Shown piece by piece: positions 21,739 through 29,443 of a DNA stretch of 32,024 bases. The number at the start of each line of letters is the position of its first letter. The stretch's first letter is position 1. Made by a program: the position numbers and the translations under genes. This DNA is from an uncultured Elusimicrobia bacterium (GTDB taxonomy: Bacteria > Elusimicrobiota > Elusimicrobia > UBA1565 > UBA9628), in NCBI GenBank assembly GCA_903881545.1, contig CAIRTQ010000125.1:1-32024 (forward strand). Direction: 5' to 3'. The notes under the pieces are model-generated. The model saw only the letters and a program-made list of their open reading frames with translations, was not told the DNA's origin and did not search any database.

Positions 21739-23126
21739 GCGCAGCGATCCTCCGCATGCTCCGCAGACTATTCCTAGTCCTGATGGGAGTCGTCCTTGCG
21801 CTGGCGACGGTGGAGGCGGCCATGCGCATCGCCGGCCTCGTGCTCCGCACTGGACAGGATCGCCTGCGCCATGACTCGCAGGTGATGGCGGGAGCCCTCC
21901 GCATCCTTTGCCTGGGCGAATCGACCACTGCCCCGATGCGGGACATGCTGGGCGACTATTCGTGGCCAGCCCAATTGGAACACTTGCTGCGCTTGAGCCA
22001 TCCCGACCTACGCATCCAAGTCATCAACAAAGGGATCACATCGGCGAATTCCAGTTTCATAGCCGCCCTTCTGCCCGACTGGCTGGAACGGAACGAGCCG
22101 CACATTGTGATTTCCATGCTGGGGGCCAATGACGTCAGCCAATGGTATGGGATCGTTCGATTCGACTCCGGCGTCCGGGGAGCCGTGTTCAGAATGCTGG
22201 CTCATTGCAAGACATTCAAGCTGCTCCAGTATCTCTACTACGAAGGGTATCCGCACCAGCTGCAAAAGTCGGCCCGGACACCCCCCCAGTCCGCCTATGC
22301 GGCATTGGACTCATGCCAGAGCCTCTCGCGGCACGTGCCTTTGCGCGCTATTGAGGCCGAGGCCGCCTGCCAGAGAGCCGCCGAGGAGCGGCCTCAGGAT
22401 CCTCGCCCGCAGGCCGCCTTGGGCCAACTCTACCTGCGCCTAGGGCGCATCGCCGATACTGGCCGCGCCATGCAGACGGCGGCGGACCTGGGTTCCACGG
22501 ATTTCTCGCTCTATTCGAATCTGGCGTCCATCTTCGGCTGCGGCACGATGGACGACCTCGCACGGGCCGAAAAGCATGCGCTCCATGCCATCGAGATGGT
22601 TGACGGCGGCTCCTCTTCGGACGTAGATACGGTCTATTACAAACTCTTCCTGATCTACTCGCTCGAGCGCCGGTTCGACAAGGCGGATGCTCTTTTCAAG
22701 AAGATTTTAGCCCAGGATCCGGAGTGCCAGCATAGGCCACTGACGCTTGCCCTGGCCCCGGATGCGTCGGTGACCGCCGCGAATTACCTGATGATCCGGA
22801 AGTTGGCTAACGCTCGCGGCATCCCCCTGATCGCCATGCAGTACGCGCGCGCGGACATCGCGGAATTGCAGCGCACTTTGGGTCGGCGGAAAGGCACCGT
22901 GCTTCTAAGCAACAAGGAGGCGTTCGACCACGCCTTGCAAGATTGCCGCTACGAGGATCTGTTCATGGACAGGTTCGGCAAGACGTGGGGACACTGCACG
23001 CGCAAGGGCAACGGCCTGATCGCGGCCAACGCGGCCCAGGCCGTCGAGTCGTGGCTACGATCCCCGGAGGGCCGCGCGGCCTTGGGCCGCGAGGTCGGCC
23101 ATCAGGTGGCCTCGCTGAAACGATGA
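21735..23126 (+). CDS. exported SGNH/GDSL hydrolase with TPR-like middle
   Basis: A 463-residue protein with an N-terminal signal anchor (about 7-30). Hydrolase block I is ILCLGESTT near 57-65 (Ser in GEST), block III is SMLGANDV near 128-135, and a C-terminal DRFGKTWGHCTRKGNGLIA could supply the catalytic Asp/His. Between about 205 and 330 are helical repeats of the TPR kind (PQAALGQLYLRLGRIADTGRAMQTA and a KADALFKKIL segment). SGNH enzymes at the envelope often add or remove acyl groups on glycans. The TPR insertion splits the hydrolase domain, which is unusual. The GTG start at 21735 overlaps the previous stop. The end overlaps the haem operon's end by 25 bases on the other strand. Confidence 0.82.
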   Translation: MSAAILRMLRRLFLVLMGVVLALATVEAAMRIAGLVLRTGQDRLRHDSQVMAGALRILCLGESTTAPMRDMLGDYSWPAQLEHLLRLSHPDLRIQVINKGITSANSSFIAALLPDWLERNEPHIVISMLGANDVSQWYGIVRFDSGVRGAVFRMLAHCKTFKLLQYLYYEGYPHQLQKSARTPPQSAYAALDSCQSLSRHVPLRAIEAEAACQRAAEERPQDPRPQAALGQLYLRLGRIADTGRAMQTAADLGSTDFSLYSNLASIFGCGTMDDLARAEKHALHAIEMVDGGSSSDVDTVYYKLFLIYSLERRFDKADALFKKILAQDPECQHRPLTLALAPDASVTAANYLMIRKLANARGIPLIAMQYARADIAELQRTLGRRKGTVLLSNKEAFDHALQDCRYEDLFMDRFGKTWGHCTRKGNGLIAANAAQAVESWLRSPEGRAALGREVGHQVASLKR

Positions 23127-24511
23127 CCAGCCCGCCCCTGCGCGTCGCCGGCTGCTGACGCGGCGGTCGCCTTGGATTCCCGCACGCAGTCGTTGAGCGA
23201 TACGCCCCGGTAAGCGTTGCTGTTCAAGTAGAGGCCCGGCAGGGCCCGCAGCCGGGCCGTGATACTCTCCAAGAGCCGCCCATGCCCGACTAGATACTGC
23301 GGTATGCCCTTCTCATAGGAAAAGACCCGCGTCAGCACAGGTTCCGCCGAAATACCCATGCAGGCCCGCAGGTCCTCTTTCACCAAAGCCACGAGCTCTT
23401 TATCGCCCAAACGCGCCAACTGCGGCTGGCGCGCGCCACCCACCATCACGCGGAGCAAAGCCTTGCCCTCGGGAGCGCGCCCCGCGAACACGCTCGAGTC
23501 CCACAACGCGCCCAGGATGCGCCGTCCCTCCAGGCGCGGCACCAAAAATCCAAACCCATCCAAAGGCCGCCCCAGCGCCGCCGCTTCATAGCCCAAGGCC
23601 GCCACGGCGATGGGCGCATACGGGATGCGCTCCAATTCCTCAGCGAGCCCTGCGTCGAGCCCGCGCAGCATGCCGCCGGCCGCGAAAGCCGGCGCCGCGA
23701 GCACCACCGCGTCGGCTTCGCACTCGGCGAGCCCTTCGGCGGAACGGACCGCCAGCCGATATTTCCCGGCTGAGCGCGACACTGACTCCACCGCGCAGCC
23801 CAAGCGCAGGTTCCCGCCGCAGCGGCCGGCCAATACCTCCACCAAAGCCTCCACCCCGGTGTCGAACGAGGTCAGCGTCCCCCCCGGTCCGGCAGACATC
23901 CCTTCCCGGCGCCCCGCCTTGCGCCTTTCCCGGCGCAGCGTCAGCATGGCCCGGATCAATCCTCCGTAGCGAGCCTCCAGCTCATGGATGCGCGGAAAGC
24001 ACGACGCCAGGGAAAGCTGGTCCGGGTCGCCCGCGAAGACTCCGGCGGCCATAGGTTCGATGAGCATCTCCATCGCCTCGCGGCCCAGCCGGCGGCGCGC
24101 GAAGCCAGCCACGGATTCATCCTGGCTAGGCGGCGGGGCGGCGAAGGGCTCGGCCATAACCCGCAAGCGGCCGCGCACCGACAGCAGCCGCGAGCGCAGG
24201 AACTGTACCGGGCTCTCCGGCAGGCGATGCAAGGTCCCCCCGGAGAACACAAAGCGCTTGCGGGCGAAATCGGAAGCAGGCAGCAGCCGTCCGGCGCAGC
24301 CCAGCTCGGCCGCCAACGCCAAGGCGTGGGGCTTGTTAGTCAAGAATCCGTTGGGGCCCCTTTCCATGACGAAGCCTTGCTCGCGCTGGGAACGCATGGT
24401 GCCGCCGGGCGCGGACTCCTTCTCGAAGACCAAAACTTCGGCCTGACGGCCCAGGTAATGCGCCGTGGCCAGACCCGATATGCCGGCGCCGATGATGGCG
24501 ACTCTAGCCAT
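23102..24511 (-). CDS. hemY: HemG/HemY-type porphyrinogen oxidase (FAD)
   Basis: A 469-residue flavoprotein. The dinucleotide-binding motif VAIIGAGISGLATAHYLG at 4-21 opens the protein, FEKESAPGGTMRS follows, and a RGPNGFLTNKP segment and C-terminal GVSLNDCVRES agree with the HemY family. It oxidises protoporphyrinogen IX to protoporphyrin IX or, in the coproporphyrin branch (CgoX), coproporphyrinogen III to coproporphyrin III; sequence by eye does not decide which. It is the last gene of the haem operon and starts inside the ferrochelatase gene with an 8-base overlap. The linked AhbD-like gene favours the coproporphyrin role. The final 25 residues are low-complexity and overlap the opposite-strand SGNH gene. 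Confidence 0.88.
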   Translation of the reverse strand: MARVAIIGAGISGLATAHYLGRQAEVLVFEKESAPGGTMRSQREQGFVMERGPNGFLTNKPHALALAAELGCAGRLLPASDFARKRFVFSGGTLHRLPESPVQFLRSRLLSVRGRLRVMAEPFAAPPPSQDESVAGFARRRLGREAMEMLIEPMAAGVFAGDPDQLSLASCFPRIHELEARYGGLIRAMLTLRRERRKAGRREGMSAGPGGTLTSFDTGVEALVEVLAGRCGGNLRLGCAVESVSRSAGKYRLAVRSAEGLAECEADAVVLAAPAFAAGGMLRGLDAGLAEELERIPYAPIAVAALGYEAAALGRPLDGFGFLVPRLEGRRILGALWDSSVFAGRAPEGKALLRVMVGGARQPQLARLGDKELVALVKEDLRACMGISAEPVLTRVFSYEKGIPQYLVGHGRLLESITARLRALPGLYLNSNAYRGVSLNDCVRESKATAASAAGDAQGRAGHRFSEAT

Positions 24512-25463
24512 ATGCCGCCTTCGCCGTCAGGACCAGGTCCTTGAGCGCGGCGATGAAATCCGGGGCGTCGTTGAGGGCCGGCGCCCGTAGGAAGGTCCGG
24601 ATCCCCGCGCGCAAGGCGGCCTGCCGCAAGACGATGTCGACGTCGTAGCAAGTCTCCGAGCAGTCGCTCACGAAGCTCACGGGAACGGCCAGCACGGAGG
24701 GCGTCCCTTCGCGCCCCAGGCGGGCGGCCTCCGCGGCCGCGTCCGGCTCCAGCCAGAGGCCGCGCCCGGTCCGGCTCTGGAAGGCGAGGGAGTGCGGCAG
24801 GCTGGGAAATCGCCGGCACACCGCCGCCACCGTGCGCTCGATATCGGCCCGATACGGATCGCCGGAATCGACCGCGGACCTGGGCACGCCGTGCGCGGTG
24901 AAGAGCAGGTGCGCCCGGCCGCCGGGCATGCTTGCCAAGGCCCGTTCGACCTGGCCGGCCAAAGCCGCGACATACCCTTCATGCTCGGGCCAGGCGCGGA
25001 TGTCCTGGACGGGGACATCCGCCTCCTGCAGGCTGCGGTGCAAATCGTTAAGACTGGAACCAGTGCTGCCGCGGAAGAACTGGGGATACATAGGCAAAGC
25101 CACCGCCCGGTCCACCTGATCGGCCTGCATGCGCCGCACCGCCTCGGCCGCCGAAGGCTGGCAATAGCGCAGGGCCGCGTAAACGCGGAAATCGCCGACG
25201 CCGCGCAGGGCCTCCTCCAAGGACCGGGCCTGAAGTCCGGTGATACGATTTAAAGGCGAGCCGCCGCCCATGGCCGCCAGGCTCCGGCGCAATCTGGCCG
25301 CGTGCAAACCGGAGACGGCCCAAGCAAAAAACGGCTGCAAGGCCGGGTGCTTCAGGCGGACCAAATCCTGGTCTGCCAGCAGTCGGCGCAGGTACGGCCG
25401 GACCTCGCCGAGGCTGTCGGGCTCGCCCATGCTCAACAGCACCACGCCGACGCGGCCGGCCAT
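24504..25463 (-). CDS. hemH: ferrochelatase (HemH/CpfC)
   Basis: A 319-residue enzyme that inserts ferrous iron into a porphyrin. Family marks are VGVVLLSMGEPDSL at the start, the LPMYPQFFRGSTGS motif near 121-134, the TAHGVPRS segment (metal-site His) near 189-196, and a SFVSDCSETCYDVDI region corresponding to the second metal-site Glu. Two Cys in that last segment (SDCSETC) are unusual. The substrate may be protoporphyrin IX or coproporphyrin III. The ATG at 25463 lies 3 bases after the hemE stop, and its end overlaps the oxidase gene by 8 bases, so translation is coupled on both sides. Confidence 0.93.
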   Translation of the reverse strand: MAGRVGVVLLSMGEPDSLGEVRPYLRRLLADQDLVRLKHPALQPFFAWAVSGLHAARLRRSLAAMGGGSPLNRITGLQARSLEEALRGVGDFRVYAALRYCQPSAAEAVRRMQADQVDRAVALPMYPQFFRGSTGSSLNDLHRSLQEADVPVQDIRAWPEHEGYVAALAGQVERALASMPGGRAHLLFTAHGVPRSAVDSGDPYRADIERTVAAVCRRFPSLPHSLAFQSRTGRGLWLEPDAAAEAARLGREGTPSVLAVPVSFVSDCSETCYDVDIVLRQAALRAGIRTFLRAPALNDAPDFIAALKDLVLTAKAAYG

Positions 25464-25466
25464 GTC

Positions 25467-26501
25467 CTAACTTCCGCGGCCCAAGCGATGCACCGCCTCG
25501 ACCAACGCGGCCGCGGTCTGCGGATCGGTTGCGGGCAGGATGCCGTGGCCCAGGTTAAAAATATGCCCGCCCGCGGCCCGGCCCCGGCGCATGACCTCGG
25601 CCGCCGCGGCCTCCACCTCCGGGACCGATTTTAAGAGCGTCTCCGGATCAAGGTTGCCTTGCAGGACGAAGCCCGGCCCCACGGCCTGCGCGGCCTCGTC
25701 CAAGCCCACGCGCCAGTCTATGGAAAGGACGTCCACGGGAAGCCGGCGTAAGTGCGGCAAAAGCCGCCGGCAGTCCTGCGTAAAATGAATCACCGGCGCG
25801 CCTCGGCCCCGGAGGGCCGAGGCCACCCGCTCCGTGTAGGGCAGCACGCTTGCCTCATATTCGGCGGGCTCCAAAACGCCGGCCCAGGTATCGAAGAGCT
25901 GGATGGCCTGCGCCCCGGCGTCGAGCTGCGCGCCGGCGTAGTCTCCCACCGCAGCCGTGAGCTTGTCCATGAGCGCGGCATAGACCTGCGGCGCCTCGCG
26001 CATGAGCGCGCGCAGCTTCTTAAAATCCTTGGACTTTCCCCCTTCGACGACATAGCAAGCTAAGGTGAAGGGCAGGCCGCAGAAGCCGATGAGCGGGACC
26101 TGGCCCGAAAGCTCGCGCCTCAGGATGCGTATGGCCTCCAGCGTGAAGCCCATGTCGGCGGTCGGATCCGGCGCGCGCAGCGCCGCGACATCGCGCAGAT
26201 CCTTCACTCCACCGCCCAAGACCGGGCCCTGGTGCTCCCGGAACTCCAAGGGCACTCCCATGGCTTCAACCAGGATGAGGATGTCCGAGAACAATATCGC
26301 CGCATCCACGCCCAGGCGAAGCACCGGCTGCAAAGTCGCGCGCACGGCCAGCTCCGGGGTCTTGCAGACTTCCAGGAAGCCGTGCCGGGCGCGCAAGGCG
26401 CGATACTCCGGCAGGAAGCGGCCGGCCTGGCGCATCAGCCAGATAGGCGTCGTGTCCACGGCCTCCTTGCGGCAGGCTTTCAGAAAACGGTCGTTAGGCA
26501 T
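25467..26501 (-). CDS. hemE: uroporphyrinogen decarboxylase
   Basis: A 344-residue cytosolic enzyme that removes four carboxyls from uroporphyrinogen III to give coproporphyrinogen III. The two signatures are clear: [16 protein letters not shown] at 19-34, and a [17 protein letters not shown] stretch near 144-160. FSDIL near 71-75 contains the active-site Asp, and the late GNLDPE and [12 protein letters not shown] segments also fit. Length is normal. The ATG at 26501 overlaps the radical SAM gene by 8 bases. It provides the substrate for either the protoporphyrin or the coproporphyrin route; no coproporphyrinogen oxidase (HemN/HemF) is in the operon. Confidence 0.96.
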   Translation of the reverse strand: MPNDRFLKACRKEAVDTTPIWLMRQAGRFLPEYRALRARHGFLEVCKTPELAVRATLQPVLRLGVDAAILFSDILILVEAMGVPLEFREHQGPVLGGGVKDLRDVAALRAPDPTADMGFTLEAIRILRRELSGQVPLIGFCGLPFTLACYVVEGGKSKDFKKLRALMREAPQVYAALMDKLTAAVGDYAGAQLDAGAQAIQLFDTWAGVLEPAEYEASVLPYTERVASALRGRGAPVIHFTQDCRRLLPHLRRLPVDVLSIDWRVGLDEAAQAVGPGFVLQGNLDPETLLKSVPEVEAAAAEVMRRGRAAGGHIFNLGHGILPATDPQTAAALVEAVHRLGRGS

Positions 26502-27585
26502 CCGAGGCTCCCGCAGCCCTCATGCGCAATGGCATGTAGCCGCATAACGGCTCTTCGGCCAGGGGGTCGCCGGAGATGAGCGCGGCCCGAGCGCGGCAGC
26601 CGCCGCAGACCTTGAGGTACTCGCAGGCTCCACAGCGGCCCTTGTAACTCTTGAAATCGCGCAGGGACCGGAACAGCTCTGAATCCTGCCAGATCTCCTT
26701 GAAGGACTTCGCCTTGACGTTTCCGGCCGATACTGGGAAATAGGAGCAGGGCTGGACCTCGCCGTTGCGGTCGATGAATGCGATGCTCTGTCCGCACACG
26801 CAGCCCTTGCCTCCGCCAGGCGAAAAGGTCAAGGACCTGCGGACCAGGGCCGAACCCTCGGCCTTGGCTTTCTGCGCCGCGATGCGGTAATACTGGGGCG
26901 CGCAGGTGGGCCGCACCAGCATCCCGGCCTCTTCTTTCTCCATGGCGCAATGCCATTGCAGGATCTTCTCGTAATCCTCCGGGCTGATAAGCTCGCCGAG
27001 GATATCCTGGCCGCGGCCCGTGGGCACGACCATGAAAAGGTACCAGGCCCGCGCGCCCAAGGATTTGGCCAAGCGATAGGCCGGCTCGATATCGTCCTGA
27101 TTGCGCTTGGTGAAAGAGGAATTGACGATAAATTCGATGCCCTGCCGGCGGAAGGCCTCGGCCGCCTTCATGGCGCCGGCGAAAGCGCCGGGCTGGCGGC
27201 GGAAGTCGTCGTGGACCCGCGCCGTGGCCCCGTCCAGGGAGAGGGACACGATGCTGATTCCGGCGGCCTTTATCTCCGCGCAGATTTCGTCGGTGACCAA
27301 GGTCCCGTTGGTGGCCAGTGCCATCCTGAAGCCTTGCTGCGTGCCGTAGCGGGCCAACTCAAACAGGTCCGGACGCAGAAGGGGCTCTCCTCCCGACAGG
27401 ACGAGCACGGGTTTGCAGAAAGCGGCGATGTCGCACATGAGGGCCTTGGCCTGGGCCGTGGTGAAGGCGCTCTCAGGCCCCGGTTCCCCGGAGCGGGATC
27501 GGCAATGGACGCAGGCCAGGTTGCAGCGGCCCGTGACTTCCCAGGCGATCCATTTCGGGACGAATTCCTGCGGCTCACCCATCAT
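26494..27585 (-). CDS. AhbD-like radical SAM/SPASM haem-synthesis enzyme
   Basis: A 363-residue iron-sulfur enzyme. The radical SAM cluster motif is [17 protein letters not shown] with Cys21, Cys25 and Cys28, and SGGEP follows near 64-68. The C-terminal half carries many cysteines (228, 262, 264, 280, 318, 321, 327, 330, 348), including the SPASM-type [15 protein letters not shown] and [17 protein letters not shown]. This pattern resembles AhbD, which turns iron-coproporphyrin III into haem b by two oxidative decarboxylations, and its relatives AhbC and NirJ. It is the first gene of an operon with hemE, hemH and hemY. With those partners the AhbD role is the most economical; a HemN-like or peptide-modifying SPASM role remains possible. 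There are two adjacent ATGs (27585, 27582), just downstream of a palindrome containing TATAAT. Confidence 0.82.
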   Translation of the reverse strand: MMGEPQEFVPKWIAWEVTGRCNLACVHCRSRSGEPGPESAFTTAQAKALMCDIAAFCKPVLVLSGGEPLLRPDLFELARYGTQQGFRMALATNGTLVTDEICAEIKAAGISIVSLSLDGATARVHDDFRRQPGAFAGAMKAAEAFRRQGIEFIVNSSFTKRNQDDIEPAYRLAKSLGARAWYLFMVVPTGRGQDILGELISPEDYEKILQWHCAMEKEEAGMLVRPTCAPQYYRIAAQKAKAEGSALVRRSLTFSPGGGKGCVCGQSIAFIDRNGEVQPCSYFPVSAGNVKAKSFKEIWQDSELFRSLRDFKSYKGRCGACEYLKVCGGCRARAALISGDPLAEEPLCGYMPLRMRAAGASDA

Positions 27586-27586
27586 T

Positions 27587-27605
27587 CAATTATAGACTAT
27601 AATTG
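27587..27605. promoter_or_regulatory. 19-bp perfect palindrome in the haem/GH13 divergent promoter
   Basis: CAATTATAG-A-CTATAATTG has perfect 9-bp arms. TATAAT is read on the minus strand (27594-27589) toward the haem operon and on the plus strand (27598-27603) toward the GH13 gene. The two start codons are at 27585 and 27617, so both leaders would be only a few bases long. It could be overlapping -10 elements, an operator, or both. No consensus -35 hexamer is seen on either side. Confidence 0.6.
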
Positions 27606-27616
27606 TTTCTCCCAAT

Positions 27617-29443
27617 ATGGATTCCGGCCTTCATCGTCTGGCACAACTTCGCGAACTTCTGAGCCTAGGGACTTGGAAATCCGACGCGAACCGGGTCGGC
27701 CCCTTCGTCTTTCATGTCTCCGGAGCCGGCGAGCGCGTCGCTCCATCGGCAGGGCTGGAGGGCTTTGTCTTCGCGGAACGGATGTTGGTCCGTGCCGTGG
27801 GCGCGGAGGCGCTGCTCCACCAGCTCCAGGACTACGGCCGCTACCTCGACGACCTGCTCGCGCCAGAGCCCTGTGCCCAGGACGCCCGCAAGAGCGTCCA
27901 TAACCTGCTCCACTCTCCGGACTCCGGCGCGGCCAAGTACGAGAGGCTCATGGCTTTCGTGCGGAGGTACACGGAAAGCCTGCGGGACGAGCTCGCATCC
28001 TTGGACCAAAGCCGCTGGGTCCGCAGCGCCGGAATATACGAGATATTCCCGCGCGCCTACAACCTCGCTGGAAAGAGGGCGGCCCGAAGCCGGCCCGCGG
28101 GCGGCAAGGCCCCTTTCTTCGCGGACTTCGGCATGCAGGACATCCTCGACATCAAGGGCCTGGGCTTCGACACGATCTGGGTCATGGGCATCTTCCCTAT
28201 CGGCGAGCGCAACCGTTCGGGGACCGCCGGAGGCTCGCCCTACTCCATCCGGGACCATGCCGCCGTCAACCCGGACCTGGGCACCCCTGAAGATTTCCGG
28301 GGCTTTGTCTCCCGCGCCCATCAGGCCGGTATGCGCGTCATCATCGACTTCGTGCCCAACCATGCCGCCATGGACTCCAGATTTCTGCTGGACCATCCGG
28401 ACTTCTTCCTTCATAAGGACCCCGAACCTGCGCATCCAGACGAGCCGGACGAAGGCTATTTCGCTTGGGCTTCCCGCGCCGGCCGCAAGCTCTGGCTCCG
28501 ATACGGCGGCTACGAGGTGATGGGCAGCGTCAACTTCTGGAACGACACGGCCCAACTGGACTATTCGCAAGAGTCCCTGCGCCGGGAGATGTCGCGCATC
28601 GTCCGCTCCTGGGTGGAGCGCTTCGGCGTGGACGGCTTCCGGGTGGACATGGCCTACTTGGACCTCAACGCCAATTTCACCCGCGCCTGGGGCTTGGCCA
28701 TGCCGCCGCGGGAATTCCTGGAAGAGCTGATTTCCACAGTCAAGGCCGACTTCCCAACGACCGCCTTCATCGCCGAGAGCTACGCTGACTGGGACGAGCT
28801 ATCGAATTGCGGGTTCGACCTCATCTACGCCAAGAACGACATGGCCCGGCCCGGCGGCCATACGGGCTGGTACGACGCCCTGCAAAGCCGCGATCCGGAC
28901 CGCATCCGCGCCGCCATCGACCGGGCCGAGTTCCTGCAATGGCAGAAGGGCGGCGCGGACATGCTGGCCTTCATCGGCAACCACGATGAAGCCGCGCCCG
29001 CGCGCGTCTTCGGCCCTTGGACGCGCGGGTCGGCACTGCTGACACTGCTGTTGCCGGGCGGCAGGCTTTTCTACGGCTCTCAAGAGATAGGATTCGACCA
29101 GCCGGGCTCAAGCGAACCCAAATCCCTGCCGTTCAACGAGCCGGTGGAAGTAGACTGGGGAAATGCCGACTGCGAGGCCGCGCAGTTCTACGGAGAGACC
29201 TTGCGGACCGCGGAGGCTCTGCGCCGCCATCTGGAAGCGCCCCGACTCAAGGCCTTGCACCACCAAGGAGCTCCCGCATGGGTAGGCTATGCCATGGTCG
29301 CTCCCGGGCAGAGCCGTCCCGGCGCTATGGTATTGGCCAATCCCTCTGAACAAAGCGTGGCCGTTGACTTCCACGACCCCGAACTTAAGACCGGTTGGGT
29401 CGGCACGTTACCGGCCTTTGGTTACGCTGTGGTCCAACCTTAA
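27617..29443 (+). CDS. GH13 alpha-amylase family protein
   Basis: A 608-residue protein without a signal peptide, so probably cytosolic. After a 130-residue N-terminal region of unclear type, the (beta/alpha)8 barrel starts at GIYEIFPRAY. The four conserved regions are present: DFVPNH at 244-249, GVDGFRVDMA with the nucleophile Asp344, AFIAESYA with the acid/base Glu387, and FIGNHDEAA with the His456-Asp457 pair. A C-terminal beta-domain follows. It acts on alpha-glucosidic bonds, by hydrolysis or transfer, most likely in glycogen or maltodextrin metabolism; the exact specificity cannot be read. The ATG at 27617 is used. No glycogen genes are nearby. Its stop codon shares TTAA with the stop of the convergent membrane protein gene. 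Confidence 0.9.
   Translation: MDSGLHRLAQLRELLSLGTWKSDANRVGPFVFHVSGAGERVAPSAGLEGFVFAERMLVRAVGAEALLHQLQDYGRYLDDLLAPEPCAQDARKSVHNLLHSPDSGAAKYERLMAFVRRYTESLRDELASLDQSRWVRSAGIYEIFPRAYNLAGKRAARSRPAGGKAPFFADFGMQDILDIKGLGFDTIWVMGIFPIGERNRSGTAGGSPYSIRDHAAVNPDLGTPEDFRGFVSRAHQAGMRVIIDFVPNHAAMDSRFLLDHPDFFLHKDPEPAHPDEPDEGYFAWASRAGRKLWLRYGGYEVMGSVNFWNDTAQLDYSQESLRREMSRIVRSWVERFGVDGFRVDMAYLDLNANFTRAWGLAMPPREFLEELISTVKADFPTTAFIAESYADWDELSNCGFDLIYAKNDMARPGGHTGWYDALQSRDPDRIRAAIDRAEFLQWQKGGADMLAFIGNHDEAAPARVFGPWTRGSALLTLLLPGGRLFYGSQEIGFDQPGSSEPKSLPFNEPVEVDWGNADCEAAQFYGETLRTAEALRRHLEAPRLKALHHQGAPAWVGYAMVAPGQSRPGAMVLANPSEQSVAVDFHDPELKTGWVGTLPAFGYAVVQP

Noticed and set aside
27587-27605. The palindrome before the haem operon looked like a PerR/Fur box.
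   Set aside because: Centred alignment with TTATAATnATTATAA matches at few positions; the half-sites are out of phase by a base.
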